From Drosophila pseudoobscura (lineage: Eukaryota > Arthropoda > Insecta > Diptera > Drosophilidae): a stretch of DNA of 64,000 nt. Location of the stretch: assembly GCF_009870125.1 (NCBI RefSeq), contig NC_046679.1, forward strand, positions 27,094,001-27,158,000. The letters run 5' to 3'. The notes under the pieces were generated by a model that ran no database searches, was not told the DNA's origin, and worked only from the letters and a program-made list of their open reading frames with translations. Shown one piece after another: positions 1 through 14,200 of the stretch (position 1 is the first letter of the stretch; the number at the start of each line of letters is the position of its first letter). The position numbers and the translations under genes are program-made.

Positions 1-83
1 GAGAAGCAGTGCTCAGCTGAGACTTCCGCAGGCCAGGCAGTGGATAGCACCACTGAAGTGAAGTGAAGCGGGCAGCAGCCATT

Positions 84-3000
84 ATGAGCATGGTGCGGCG
101 GATAATCTTGTTGGGCCCTAAATACAGCGTCTGGGCAAAGGGTAAGTCTTCTTCACCCTGGCTATTGTTGCTGCAAAAATCATCGCATACGTAACTGCGT
201 CATTTCCTGCTGGTGCAGCAGCTGATTTCGTATCAGTGCTGTGATCCCAATGCAATGCTGGAGCATTTCCGATTGCCGTTTACCTGTTTTGCTTATCAGA
301 ATTTTCTAGCCAGGCCCCCCACAAACGGCGCCAAGCTCTGCGCTGCGCCTCTGGGCCACTACCTGAAGGTCGTCTTCTTTTGATATCAAAAAAAGCTGCT
401 CTCGCGGTCAACATCCCACACAGGGGCGTCTCTCAAAAGGGGATAACCTGTAATGCTATCGATAGACGTTCGATCGTTTTGATTTTACATAAACCAAATA
501 TGCGGGATTGAAGGCCGCCCAATAAGACCACGTTTATGCACCGTTGCAATACCCTCGAAGGGGTTATGGTAATTACTAGAAGAGGTTGGAGCCCAGATTC
601 GCTGTAACTATCGATTCCCGATCACCAATCGATTTGCAAAAGAGTATCAAATGCTTCGTCTTCGCGCTTCCGAAAAAAGACCACCTTTCTTGTTTTTGGT
701 TGGTCTTTGGACTGAACTTGAATTGTCTTAAAAAACAGCTTGTATTATTACTATTGCCTATGCTCTGCTTGGCGTCTGACGCAATGATTTTTTTTATTAT
801 TACATGGCTTTGGTCGTTGGCGGAATAATTTTTGTTATATTTGATAGCCAGGCTATTATATTTGTGGGCTTACGGGTAAGCTAGGGAAAGCGATCTTACG
901 CGGAAGTTGATGGCGGGAAATCTACACTTAGAGAAAGTACTGGATTAGCCACTCTTGGAGGTAGATCCTCTAAAATTTAGGGAAGCTATTGTAAAGATGA
1001 TCTTTGAGGCGACAATAATCTGAGAGTGCGATAAAGATACATAGTTTCGACAGTCATCTGTGATCTGTGATATCGGCAGGTGCTAATTGGCCTTGGCCTT
1101 TATTTGCTTCGTATTTTGCGGTTGAAATCCGTCTCTCCCTCTCTGCGTTGCTATCTCTCGTTTGTATGGATTCCGATGCTATTAACCTTTGAAAAGTACA
1201 GGGTCAATGTTTCCATTCTTTTATTGAATTTCCTTTGAATGCCAGCATCCCACTGATTCCTCTTTTGTGTGGCTCTTTCTAGGTGCCGGAGTACCAACCA
1301 CACAGCACTCAGCAAAATGCGCAGCAGCAACAGGAGGAGGAGGGGGACGCGGAGTGTGCGGCGTACGACGCTTCCACTTGGCCACACGCCACTGCGCTGC
1401 CAGCAGGCAGATTGTGCTGGAGCCCGTCATGAATATACCCGCGTACATTGACATCACCAATGGAACGACACAGACGCCGGAGGACTCAAGCGGCGGCAGC
1501 GGAAGCAGCGCCAGCAGTGGCGGCACCTCAAAGATCCCTGGAACCGGCTCGAGTGCTGGCGGAGCGAGCACAACGAGCGGTGGAGATCCGCCGGGCGGTG
1601 GCGACAAGTTTCTGTCGTGCCCGAAATGCGGCAGCGCCTGCACTCAGGTGGAGACGTTCGTCAGCTCGACGCGATTCGTCAAGTGCGCCAAGTGCAACTA
1701 CTTCTTTGTGGTGCTCTCCGAGGTGGAGACCAAGCAGCGGGTCAAGGATGAGCCGAAGAACCAGCGAAAACCCCCACCGCCGCCCCAGAAGATCATGGAG
1801 TACCTCGACAAGCACGTGGTGGGCCAGGACTTTGCCAAAAAAGTGCTCGCCGTGGCGGTCTACAACCACTACAAGCGCATCCACCACAATCTGCCCCAGC
1901 TGCAGCAGCAGCAGAGTGGCGGTCAGGGAGGCACTGGCATGGACGGCATTCCCCGTCCCGATCTCCTGCACATCACGGGCATTGGTCACACCCTAAACAG
2001 CTCGCCGGGCAACGAACTCCCCCCCAAGCCCGCACAGATGGGCATGGGCGGAGGCATGGGCGGCAGTCTGGGGAGCAACCTAGGCAATCAGCCGGGACGC
2101 GGCGGCGGCGACAATCGCGCCGGCTCCGAGATACTCGACAACAAGTCCACGGACGTGAAGCTGGAAAAAAGCAACATCATCATGCTCGGGCCCACGGGAT
2201 CGGGCAAGACGCTGATTGCCCAAACGATTGCCCGCTGCCTGGACGTCCCGTTTGCCATCTGCGACTGCACGACCCTCACCCAAGCGGGCTACGTGGGCGA
2301 GGACATTGAGAGCGTCATCTCCAAGCTGCTGCAGGATGCCAACTACAATGTGGATCGAGCCCAGACGGGCATTGTGTTCCTCGACGAGGTGGACAAGATC
2401 GGTGCCGTCCCTGGAATCCATCAGCTTCGCGATGTTGGCGGCGAAGGTGTCCAGCAGGGCATGCTCAAGATGCTGGAAGGCACGGTCGTCAATGTCCCAG
2501 AGCGTAACTCCCCGCGAAAACTGCGCGGCGAAACGGTGCAGGTGGATACCACGAATATCCTTTTTGTGGCCTCCGGCGCCTACACGGGACTGGATAGGCT
2601 CATTGGTAGACGCCTCAACGAGAAGGTGAGAGATCTCTTTTGTAGAGATGTGGCTTCTATAATCATTTATTATTCGTTTTTCTTTTAGTATTTGGGCTTT
2701 GGCATGCCCTCTTCGTCAAGCGGCTCTGGCAATCGTCGAGCCGTGCAATCGGTGGCTGCCCCCATGGACAATGATCAGGAGGAGCGTGATAAATGCCTCA
2801 CCAAAGTGCAGGCCCGTGATCTCGTCGAGTTCGGAATGATTCCCGTGAGTGTAGACCCGATTTTTCCCCTTGATTTCTTCTAATAATTTTGTGGGTGTTT
2901 CAGGAATTCGTTGGACGCTTTCCGGTTATTGTGCCCTTCCACAGTTTGAATGTCAGCATGCTGGTGCGCATTCTCACCGAGCCTCGCAATGCTCTGGTGC

Positions 3001-3402
3001 CTCAATACAAGGCGCTTCTGGGTCTGGATGATGTTGATCTAACCTTCGATGAGGATGCTGTGGAATCAATAGCCAAGCTGGCAATGGAAAGACATACAGG
3101 TGCCCGAGGATTGCGCTCCATAATGGTACGAAAGTGAATTTAATTTATAAATGTATATCTAAATGATGTTTCTTTTGTAGGAGCAACTCTTGCTGGATCC
3201 CATGTTCATAGTGCCAGGCTCGGACATACGGGGCGTGCACATTACCGGCGAATGTGTGAGAGGACAGAGCACACCCGTATACAATCGCGACACGGATGCG
3301 ACGGCGAGCAGCAACAGTGGTGGGTCCTCCTCCGACTCGGAGAGCACCAACGATAATGATAAGAGCTTTGAGGATAGTGAAAAAGTACGCGTAAAACAGT
3401 AG
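84..3402 (+). CDS. ClpX: Mitochondrial ClpX-type AAA+ unfoldase
   Basis: ATP-driven unfoldase that feeds substrates to the ClpP protease in the mitochondrial matrix. Coding exons 84-141, 1283-2625, 2689-2844, 2904-3125 and 3181-3402 join in phase to give 666 residues. The start is the ATG at 84, opening a basic, hydrophobic mitochondrial presequence ([11 protein letters not shown]). Visible in order: a C4 zinc-binding module (CPKC from about residue 132, then CAKC), a glycine-rich insert, Walker A GPTGSGKT at about 322, the pore loop GYVGED, Walker [10 protein letters not shown] at about 383, a ClpP-docking LGFG loop straddling the second intron, and the ClpX C-domain ending GARGLRSIM. The C-terminal tail is serine- and acid-rich. 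Length fits metazoan CLPX. The ortholog would be CG4538, next to ninaE in D. melanogaster, as here. Exon 1 is short but its phase closes exactly. Confidence 0.93.
142..1282 (+). other. First intron of ClpX (1.1 kb)
   Basis: GTAAGT donor at 142 and a pyrimidine-rich TTTCTAG acceptor ending at 1282. It holds no convincing exon or repeat. An open frame near 586-828 has no coding character and is ignored. Confidence 0.8.
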
Positions 3403-4946
3403 AAAGCAAACATCGAAACCACAAAACAAAAAACAGAGCTAGAGCCACAAACGAATAGTACTTTCAGTTTTCTAGATACATATATATCTGTCGGTATTCT
3501 ATATGTATTTGCTGCTTACTCTACAACCAAACTACTTGCTTGCTTCGAACACAGAACAGCCCAATGTTTAATATCCTTTATACATATAAATATTAATAAT
3601 GTATATTTTTTTAGTCGTTTGTGAATGATACATTGGCTGGCACGTCGTAGCTCTTCCCCCCTCTATCTTCCTGTACAAAATATCCCCCGAAAACGACGCA
3701 TAATATATATCATATAATATTCAATCCCAATATATGCATCTGTGATTCATGAAACGACAAGCAGCAATTGTAAGCAGAATATATATATATATAAAGAAAA
3801 GAAGAGCACCTAAAAAGCAGGAATAACTAATAAAAGAAACCTTTAAATCCCTTTTAAATAATACATAATTGTAATTTGTACCTCTCTGTAATCTGAATTG
3901 TGGTCGGTCGGTCCTGTTTGGCGATCCTGAGATCCTCTCTCTACCATTATACCAATTATATATATACACACGATATATTTAGGCGAATTGTTTGCATAGT
4001 CTAAAAGCGAGTTTCAACATGAGTTCTGGTAGCGTTTTGCAATGACGACAAAGCGGGAAAAACTTATATTTTTAACTACATTTAAGTTAAACTTTGAAAA
4101 CATAAAAAAAATCAAAAACAAATTAAATAATAAAAAAAAAAATGAAAAAGTTCAAAGAGAAATGGTATATGATTTGTGGAGGGAAGCTACGAGTAGAAGG
4201 GGCATCATGTGGAGATCCATAGGAGATCATTTACGTATTATCACAGACCAAGATGTTGCATGAGGCGCGGGCTATCCTTCACCTCTGACCGCAGCCTGCT
4301 GCCTTCCTTCTAGGAACTGCTCAGCTCGTTTACACATTCTTTGGCGACGCACAACGTAGATCGAGACTCGAGATTGAAGAAACAATAAACATTGCTTGGG
4401 CATGACTCAGTACTTTGATTTACAGTCTTTTGTTGAGGTAGTAAGAATACGTTCAGGATCATGGGTATCACAAAAGCAAGTTTTAAGAAAAGATACGAGT
4501 AAAGAAGTAAAAATTGAAAGATTTTCATATGCAGTGGCTTGGAAAAGGAGAAAATATCACAAAGAGCATGAGAGTGTAAGATGTTCATCGCTGGCAAATG
4601 GCCGGAACAAATGAGATGGCAATTAAATCCAAAGGCTCTCCTTGAGCCGGCAAATTTTCTATGTATTGGAACATTTGTTATAATTTTCAATTAATTTATT
4701 TTATTCGTCATTAAAATTCAACTAAAATATGTAGAAACTCATAATAAATAAATCGAATTTATTGCACATATGGGACTAAAAGTATTTCCTTTTCTTTTCA
4801 TTCGTTCTTTTTGTTTTGTTTTGTTTTGTTTCCTTGTTTTTCATTCAGTTTTTTCAGTTTTTCATTTATGTAGTGTATAAATTTGTATAAAAATTTGTAT
4901 GTTAATAAATATGTGTGTATCTTTAAGCAATCCGATCCCATCCCTC
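3403..4946. other. Convergent 3' region between ClpX and CG4733
   Basis: AT-rich stretch between two stop codons that face each other, holding the 3' UTRs of both genes. Several AATAAA-type hexamers occur on both strands. The small open frames (for example 4042-4263) are lysine/asparagine-rich, as expected of AT-rich DNA. No gene is supported. Confidence 0.7.
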
Positions 4947-7900
4947 TCAATCGTTCTCCTCGGATATGAGGAGCTCGTATTCCTGTGCCGCAAACCGATC
5001 CCAATCGGAGGTCTATAAAAAATGGAGAGGCTATGTAAAGTCTGAACCGACGGGCACTGCTGCATGACACTCACATATTCATCACGCTGCGAGGCAAATG
5101 GATCTCTTTGTTCATGATCCAAATACTTCTCCAGATTGAAGAAGGTGTCGAAGAAGACGTGCGTCATTTTGCAGCGTTTCAGATCGCCCAACGTAATGCA
5201 GTCCCGATTCGCAGGCTTAATCATGTCCAGCATCTAAAGAAAAAGAATTTTAGAGTCTTGCACAGATAGAAAAGAGGGCTCCGCACCTGACACAGACAAT
5301 CCTCGAATGGCAGGCACTCGATGCCAATGCCCTCCATGCGCTGCTGTTGCTCCTCGTAGAAATACTCCAGCTCGTACATGGATAGGGCGCCATCGCCATC
5401 GATGTCCATGCAGCGGAACCAATACTCAATGGCCGTCGGTGTGCGTTTGTCCTCCTCGGAGAGTATGAACCAAACAAAGTCTGTGTAGGACATTTTGGCC
5501 TCTTCCTCGGGTCCCTTTTTGCTATCCGTGCGCGTAACACAGCCGGAAAAGATGCGCTCTACGATCCGGGAGGACAGTGCATGATCGCTATGCTTGGCCA
5601 GATCCTCCTGATTGATGAGCAGATCGTGATCCTTGTCCAGTTCCCAGAACTTGCAGTAGATCACATAAAAGTGCTCATAGCTAAAGAAGGCCATGATCTG
5701 ATTGATGTCCTCCTCCTCCTCCAAAAGACTAATCATCTGAGGGATAAAATTGATCTTTAAGCAGTCCATTCTTTTACAATCTTGAAGGAAGATACGTACC
5801 TCTAAGAGATCAGATCTCTTGAGCTCTGCAATTGTGATCCTGCCGCTCCAACTGCGATTCACCGAATAGAAAATGCGCGCGATGACCGTGTGCACGTATC
5901 TGGAATGAAACTCGGTGGCCTCCTTGAGGAAGGCCAGTCCGGGATGTGTATCGACCACATCCTGCACCATCGGCACCAAATCCTCTGGCACAATGTAAGA
6001 GCGAAATCGCTGGCCACGCGACAGGATGTACACGAATCGGGACGCAGCCTCATGGCAATATATATTCATTCTGCAAGAGAGTAATACATATATTACTCCA
6101 TGATCCATTAGGAGGGCGTATAAGTAATGTGCTTACTGTTTCCAGAACTCTACAAATCTCTGACGTTCGACGAGACCCGAATTGGACGTCTGGCAAAAGA
6201 CCATCACGGGCATCCGCCAGTAGTAGGGCATGCCGCAGAGCTTCAGGATCCGTGGCAGATCGTCTTTGGTCACCTGATTGTTGGGAAAGCTATCGAAGCC
6301 GGAGAGTATACCCCGGACCACACGCTCCATGGCAATCGTTGGCTGTGGCTTGCCATGTGGAAAGTAGAATCTGCAGAAGGAGAAGGCACTCTCTAGAGTA
6401 TAAATATTGTAGGATCTTCTAAGAGCACTGCCCCACCTTGGTATGTAAACACTCTTTGTGGAGCGTATTTCCTTTTGCAGCAGATTCGTGTCCGGCGGTG
6501 GTGGCGGTGTGGCATGCAACTTGACCTGTATAAATAATAAATTATAACCATATTAATCTTTCCATACGAAAAACTCTCGAGTTGTTTACACTTTTCTGAT
6601 GCCCCGCCACTCAATAAAATTACGAATTTATTTATTTCGCATTTGGTTTCGTGCCTTTTGTTTAGATTCCGCGGAATTTTCGCAGACAGGCCCAACCACG
6701 CCCTATTTTTCGGGGTATTTTGCGCCCTTTACCTTTTAATTTATTATGAAATGTGGGCCATTTAAATAAACATAAACAAAATTTGCTGTCTAATTCGAGA
6801 GCATTGATATTGAGTGGGGGAAATGCAGAAGCAGAAGAAATGTGAAAGGAAGCAGATCTTGGATACCCTTTTAAAAATCGATTGGAAAGATCTTTTTCGA
6901 ATATGTATACCGAATATGTTCTCAGACCGAGCAAATTAATATTTAAGGAACCCTAAGGCCTAGAAACAGATCGAAAGACCTGTCTTTATGGACTCTCCTG
7001 TTGATTCGCCTAATATATAAACTACACGATCGAAACCCCTTCCTTTTCTGCCCTGCCAACCCCCAAACAGAGTCCATAGCACCCTCCTCTTCTTAGGGTA
7101 GAGCCGCTACACGTCTTTGGGGGCAAGTACTCGTGAAATGAAAACATGTGTACGAGTACGAGTACGACTATGATAATTCCCCTCCGATCCGATACGTTGG
7201 TGGGATTTTTATGTGGCGAATCTTCTAATTAGCTAAAGAATTTTTGGGGCGGGGGCGGAAAGGTGGGCACATCTTGTGCGATAAATTCTTAATTGGCAGC
7301 TACGGAAAAACATCACAGGAATTATTTGTCTGTGAATGGATGGACTGAATGGAAAAATATTGGAGGGTTTATAAATAAATTAAATCTGCTTTAAATAGGC
7401 GGAAATCAATCAAGTACTTTTTTCTTTCGAAATTAATTTATTTGTTTAAAAGATTGAATCATCAATGACAACTATAGATTTTCCACTCTAATATTTGCTA
7501 AAGAATGAACGCTAAGATCATAAAGGGTTTCCATGTATTGAATAATTAGCTGGAAACTCGTTTTCTTCATCCATCCTCAAAGGACATTAAAATACCGGGA
7601 ATGTTTCTGTTTCATCGATTTCTAAGGCTATTAAATTACTATTAAAATACTGTAAACATGTTTTCTTCATTGATATTCAAGGCCCACTGGAAATTTTCGT
7701 TCATTCCCCTCCCGCTTCTGTATTATTTCTCTCTGTTTATCGTAACCTTAACCCCATCTTCTGTACAAGTAAATCCCTCCCTGTCTTTCTCTGTCTTAAG
7801 CGAACTTCCATCATTTATATAGCCCCCTGCCCAATGGCCATTCATGATTTTAAAACTGTCAACGAACACATAAATATTAATCTTTGCGTCCATCCATCCA

Positions 7901-10900
7901 TACACAAAAAAAAAGCAAACAATCCACGAAATACTCGTACTCTCGGGGCATGTGCGCGCACAAGAGTCTATTACGTATACGCCCGGCTGCTACTTCTACA
8001 CAATCGTTTATAGTCAAATATTACGCATACGCATTGTTGCCTAATTTATAGGAATAGAGAAATCTCTGACACACAGAGAGAGAGAGAGAGAGCAGAAATC
8101 TCTCAGAAAGAGAGAAACCAAAATTAAATTCAACTTTTGTCTGCCTAAAAGTTAATTGCAAAAAATAGTGGCGTGGGGATTATATTTTTAGACGATTTAT
8201 TTGCTTTGATCCAACAATTCAACGATCCAACCGATCCAACCGATTCGAACGTTCGATGAAGTGAGGAATTTCACAGCAGCCAACAATCGTCGTTAGGCAA
8301 AAAATTCAACAACAAAAAGTTCAAGTGTTTCTTGGAATGATCCCTCCTCTCTCTCGCTCTCTCTCCCTCGATTGTTGTTTTGTTTTGGTAGGAATATTGT
8401 ACACCCTTGTAATTAAATAATTAAACAATTCTACAGCTAAAAACAAGCTACAATCCACAGCAAAAACACAATTGCAATTCATACCAGTACAAAATACAGA
8501 AAACAAAAAAAAGAAACACACAAATTAAAAATTGATAATGATCACATGCGGGGGATTCTACTCTGTGTTTTTGGTTTTGCTTGATTTTTCTTTGTTTTTT
8601 TCTTTGTTTTTGGTTGTGTGCACGATCGAGAGCCAATGCTTGATCGTAAATGCTTGATTTGATTGTTTGTATTGTGTACGTAAATATATGCACACTCGTA
8701 CGAGCACGAGCAAGAGCACTCGCATTGCCCCAACCTTTCCTATCGATAGGGGCACTCGATTGGCGAGCCCATCCCCAAAATGGGATCCAAATAGAAACAG
8801 CAACATAAGAGGTTTCGCCAAGTTATAGGCATACACCCCTATTCCTCCTATACGGATTACACTTTCGATTTCGAAAGCTGTTCTGTTCGGCACGCCCCTA
8901 CTCCCCCGAGACCAGAGCGGTGCGAAAGAAGATTGGTCCCGAGAAGGCAATAACAAAATATACTTCGTGTGTGCTTCGACCGAGGATTAATATTTCTATA
9001 GCTAATGGATCCATCGCAGGACTGACAGAAGAGCGTATCAGAAGAGTGTTCAGAAAGTTATCTTTGGGGGATATTTTTACAAATATGCTCGTACTTAGAG
9101 TAATAGAGATTCAATATTATATTCCCCTGCTTCTAAGAAATCAATGATCAAAGATCCGTCTCTCTCCTAGTATTCCAAATCCCAGTATTCCCCACAGTTT
9201 TCTCGGTTTGTAGATTGTTATACGTAAGTAGATCTCGTATCAAAACCAGACCTAAATTAACACCTTTTCCATGTGAATCCCCTCACATTTCTGCTTCTCT
9301 TTCTTTCTCTTTCGCTGAATTTAGTCAGTGATTTGGCACATGCTTTCATCTCTCATGTGGGTTAACCTTAAATCAATCAATGTTGCCGCCGCTGGCTGCC
9401 ACTGCCTCTCGTATCGATAACAAATGCAATTGTCTGAGAGGAGATCGGAGAGGGGCCTGGGGGCCTGCGGCACAGGCACTCAATTTGTTGCTATAGTTTG
9501 TCGCTTTTTCACATTTTCCTCTGGCATTTTCAACTGTTAGATAACAATCGCATGGGCATGGGTGGCATCCAATTGGCGGCGGCGGGAGGGAAAATCCACC
9601 AGCCCCACCTCATGAATATCATTCAATTAGGGCCTCTGGGCCTTAGGGAACGAGGGACTGGGGGCTGCAGAGGAGACTCACCTTGAGGAGACTCTTGGGC
9701 GCAACGTCGGCCTGGGGGCGCTTGATGTTGAGGAATGCATGCCTCACGTCCGGACACTTTTCGAACATCAGAACACGCTCCGCCACCGATCCGCGTGTGA
9801 GGAGACCCGCTAGAAGAGATGACGTATCATCATCACGTGGATTTCTTGGTAGATTTCTGGCAGAACGGGGACTACTACGGGTATGGGGTACTCTGGTTGG
9901 GTTCTGGGATCTACTATTTTCAATCGTACCATTCTTGTTCTTTGTGGGATCCTGGCTGCCGTTGGTCAGGGCTGGCCGTGCCCCGCTAGTGGGTTTCACT
10001 TTATTCAACGTTGGCATCGTTGTACTGACGGATGTTGCATCCATCGATGTTGCTGCTGTCGCTGGTGCGGATGTTCCCACAGAAGATGCGTTGGACACAA
10101 TGTTGCTTGAACTGTGGCTGTTATCAGTGGCACTGCTGCCTCTTGTGGATTTGCGTGTGGCAGTAGCTACTACCGATGTTGCGGGTTTTTCTTTGGTTGC
10201 CGGCTGCTGCTGCTGCTGCTGCTGTTGCTGTTGCTGCTGCTGCTGCTTCCCTTCGGCGCTGTTCTCTTTGGTTTTGCTTGACTTGCGATTTGTGGCCACC
10301 ACCGTCGCCTCGGCGCTCTTATCACTCACTGCCTCTGCCACTCTGTGGGGCTGTGGGGCATCTATAACATCGATGCTAACTGCTGCTGTTACGGCACTTG
10401 TCCCGCTCTTGGCTTTGGTCTGCTTTTTGGTGGGGGATTGTTGCTCTGGGGCGGCTGCTGCCGCTGTTACCTTTACAGAATTGGCAACCTTCCCGCTGCT
10501 GCCGTTGCCGCTGCTGCTGCTGCTCCCACTCTGCCGCTTCTTCAGAGGATTGGCTGCCGTCGCCTCCTTCTGCTGCTGGATTATCTCACTGATCTTCAGG
10601 AGATGCGCCGTCTGCTCTTGGGACAGATTATTCATATCCAAATGGAGGTTGATGTCGTAGTTGAGATTCACATCGGGCAGGGATTTGCTGACGGCAGCCA
10701 CTTTCTTTGGGGATTGCAGGGCCTGCTCGAAGGCGGAGGCGCCCCCGGCGGCTGCAGGGCCAGCGGCCGCTGACTTCTTCACTTTTCCATTGGCGGTGGG
10801 TCCCTCAGATTTCTTAGCAGTCTTTCCCCTTTGCTCCTTGTCCTTGTTCACGAAGCTGGTGACCATCTTTTGGAGCCCCTCCGCATCAGCTGTGGGGGCG

Positions 10901-11259
10901 CCTGCCACCTCTGCAAAGTCGCTCGAGCCGGCGGCATTTGTATACATCTCCAAGAGCTCCACCGGAGGCAGCCCGCGCATCTTCCACTTGCGGTAGATGG
11001 CATCCGCATGCTCGTTGATTTTCTTTGAAATCTCCGCAATCTCGGGATCGCTTGCACTGCTTGTGGCAGCCGCTGATCCCGTCGTCGATGCCTTTGGCGA
11101 CTTGGGGCTGGCTCCAGCCGGCTTCCGGGTGGTGGTTGTCGTCTTTGTGGCACTCGTCACCGCCACGGAGCTGATCATGTTCGGAGCCCCCGAACCCGTG
11201 CTGCTGCTCAGCTTCTTCGTTTTTGTGGTTGTTGTTGTGGTGGTGCTCGAGGCCTGCAT
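4947..11259 (-). CDS. CG4733: PP2A regulatory subunit B'' (PR72/PR130 family)
   Basis: Targeting subunit of protein phosphatase 2A, with calcium-binding EF hands. Exons on the minus strand: 11259-9682, 6525-6437, 6370-6137, 6070-5800, 5736-5287, 5233-5075 and 5012-4947, all phase-consistent, for 948 residues. The start is taken as the ATG at 11259, which has an AACAAAAATG context. The long first exon encodes a low-complexity Ser/Thr/Ala/Lys N-terminus with a polyglutamine run. The other exons match the B'' core closely: DVVDTHPGLAFLKEATEFHS, VNRSWSGRI, LLEEEEDIN, EF-hand 1 at about 758 (DKDHDLLINQED), EF-hand 2 at about 835 (DIDGDGALSMYE), the DLKRC and FFNLEKYLDHEQRDPF block, and SDWDRFAAQEYE near the C-terminus. 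The intron at 5737-5799 is 63 nt with no stop. A shorter isoform lacking the first exon is possible. The 5' UTR probably extends upstream of 11.3 kb. Confidence 0.92.
6526..9681 (-). other. Large first coding intron of CG4733
   Basis: A 3.2-kb intron with a CAAG|GTGAGT donor at 9682/9681 and an acceptor at 6526. It contains AT-rich homopolymer runs and a GA dinucleotide run near 8075-8093. Near 8220-8255 there is a short direct repetition of GATCCAACC units. No exon was recognised. An alternative promoter for a core-only isoform could lie here, but none was identified. Confidence 0.6.
10202..10248 (-). repeat. CAG/CAA polyglutamine microsatellite in CG4733
   Basis: A run of GCTGCT/GTTGCT units on the plus strand, read as CAG/CAA on the minus strand, encoding about 16 consecutive glutamines in the N-terminal exon of CG4733. 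Such runs vary in length between individuals and species. Confidence 0.85.
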
Positions 11260-14200
11260 TTTTGTTTTTTTTTTTGTGTTTCGATATTTTTCTTGTTCTT
11301 TTTGATTTACTTTCGCCGAAAAATCACATTTTCCTTCGTTCACATTTTTTCTCCAATAAATTTATGAAATTTTTAATTCAATTTCCAGCTTTTTATTCAA
11401 GCGTTTTCTTTGGGGGAGGGAGAAGATTCACATGCGTTTCATTCACTTTTCACTTTTCACATTTCACATCGTCTTCACTTCAGAGTTTTTCCACCGTAGG
11501 CTGCGTATGGTATGGCGAAATCTATTTATAAATGGAATATACCAAAATTTCCTATTTCGTTTATTTCAGACGCCGAAAACCGAAAGAGAAACAGAAACAG
11601 ACAGGCACACACACGTTCACACACGAACACACATGGATAGGGATCGAGAGGAGAAGACGCACCACACGAAAATATACACGGATAACGGGACCAGGCCCAG
11701 GCACAGCCACAGCATCGCATCCCATCAGAGAATATCGAGAGGCAACGCGTACACGGCGGCGGCACAGTGGTTGTGGGAGAATGTAAATTGGATGAAAACG
11801 GAAGGAGGTGATATTCAATTAGAATATCTTATCTTGATCTCTTCACTGCCACTAACAATTATCGATCGTATCACTCAATTAATTAATGTTTTCACACCTT
11901 GCAAGATCAAAACCAAGCAATTATCAAGTCAAGTTTAATCATTCTCTCATTTCTATTCGATTCGATTCGGTGATATTCGTGGGAAAACAATCAATTAATC
12001 AATTGAACTAATTGAATCAATTTCACTGCCTCACAAACGCAGCTCGTACCACTGTGCATGCGTAAGAAATATATAAATGCCGCCCGCCTTTGCCGTTTTT
12101 TTTACGTGTGAGGGGCGGGATGGGATGGGGGATGGAAACGGGATGAGGATGAGACCGGGAGACTGCGCTGCACACTGCGACGACGACAGAGGCTAAGTCG
12201 ACGGCGGTTGTTCCTACTGCTTCCTCTTCAACGTTGTACTATTTATTCGAAAATAAATTTCGAAGTACCGCACGCACACTCATTCTCATTCCGCCTTCTA
12301 ATGCACTTTACATATGACTGTCTGTTCCCCACTCGCTAAGTGTGTGTGCTCGGTGTGTGTGTCTGTGTGCATTAACATACATATATTTGAATATTTGTCT
12401 GGTTTTTATTAATGATTTAATTGCATTTATGCCTCAGAGGCGCGCGTGCTGACGACAATGGCGACGGATTTCGTCATTAATTAATTAACCAAACCAAAGG
12501 TTAATAGATTTTTTGCGGGTTGACATTTCGCTTTCGTGTTGGTTTGGTTCCATTTGGCGAATATTTGCAATTATGATCGAATTAGAAAAACACACGCGGC
12601 GGAAAATGGGTGTTTTACTTTTTGGAAAAACGCTGGCAGGCTTCCGCTTTAAACGAGTGTCTAAATTTAACAGCAAAACAGAACAGATTTTGAACAAAAA
12701 TAATGTAAATTTTATCCGAGAGCGAAAACCAAGCGAACTGCACGCGGACGCTGCCCGATGCTGCTTAGCGGTTCGTGTTTGTTACTGTAAATCCCTCAGC
12801 CGCGCTGCTGAAAATAACATCAGCCATAGCGAATAGAGAGAGTGTGTGTCCGAGGTGATCTCAGCTGTTTGCTGCCGCTGCACTATACTAATGACACTCT
12901 CTTCCTCAGCCACCAAGAACAAGCGCTCCCACACACGACCCCAACCAAGCCCCAACCATTCGATCGTCGGGCGCAGAGAGCCAGAGAGAGAACAGAGGCC
13001 GAAAACATCGTCCCATTACTTTGGCGTTCTCTATCTCTCCCATTTACCCCCACACGAATAGGCAGCGGCAGAGGGCAGCGGCAGAACACTTGCCGTCGTT
13101 TACCCACTCACGCTCACACACACACTTATACACGTGCAAGCGCCAAGCCATTGTCGAACATAAAAAAATACAAAAATCAAATCATAGGTGTTTGTTAATT
13201 ATACACTGTCCTACAGAGGACAGAGGGTATAACTGCATAACGATGAAGTTTGGCAAACAAAACGATAAGGTAATAGCCCCCGTAAGCACACTTGCTTATA
13301 TTTGCATGTAGTTTGTAAAGTGTGCGACAAAGAGTACGAGAAGGAGAGGGGAAGCAGGAGAGCCATCAACGTATCTTGTCATTCGAACATCATTGACTTG
13401 AATTCGAACTCGAACAATTAAAGGCTTAAGCAATGGCAGGGCATACAATAACGGCTCTTGTTGCACGTTTCTTCAAGTTTTTTTCGTGTCTGCCTCATTG
13501 AACAGGAAAACAGCAGCAGCAAGAGCAACAACAACAACAAAAAATCGAAGCATTTATCTCGCTTATTTGCTAATGCTAAATTATCTCCATCTTCTGCTTC
13601 TTCTATTCGTTCCATCTTCTGCTTCGTCTGCTGCTCTGCCCCCGCAAATGTTTGCTGCAGTTGTTGTTGCTTTTGTTTGTACCTGTAGCTCGTTTTGTTT
13701 CCCCGCTTTGTTTATGTTACCTTTTTTGCAGGTGGGCGAGCAATACGAATTTTGTGTTTGTTTGTTTAAAGAAACCCGAATAAATGTTGAGTAAATTGAA
13801 ATGCGATTCATGTTTTCGCATAATTTCGAAAATGATATTCCTTTTAAATACCCTACGATTTCAACAATTTGTTGATAGATTTTACACCTACATATATACA
13901 GATATCCGTAGAAACAGTAAACCGCAAAAACACAGCTCTGACTGCATGATAATGATATAATAATAATGACGACGATGACGACAACTATGAAGATAATGAT
14001 GATCTGAGCTCAGCTTCCGGTTTTGCGCATTTGGTATTTATTTTAGATTTTGATCTATATGATCTCCGTCTAACTTTATACAGCTTTATTTATCACACGA
14101 TGATGTCGTTTTTATGGTTTTTAGTTCTATCTCTGGTTGGATGCCTTGCGGTGTGTAATTGCTTTAAACCAAAAGATCGTCCAACCTTAACATGTGTCGA

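Noticed and set aside
9683-10660. A 325-codon plus-strand frame opposite the CG4733 N-terminal exon
   Set aside because: It is the complement of Ser/Thr/Ala/Gln low complexity, giving runs of Cys, Leu and Val (including a polycysteine from the CAG run).
13243-13311. Short frame starting MKFGKQ, similar to the first residues of SPX-domain proteins
   Set aside because: The similarity ends after five residues and the frame stops after 22 codons.
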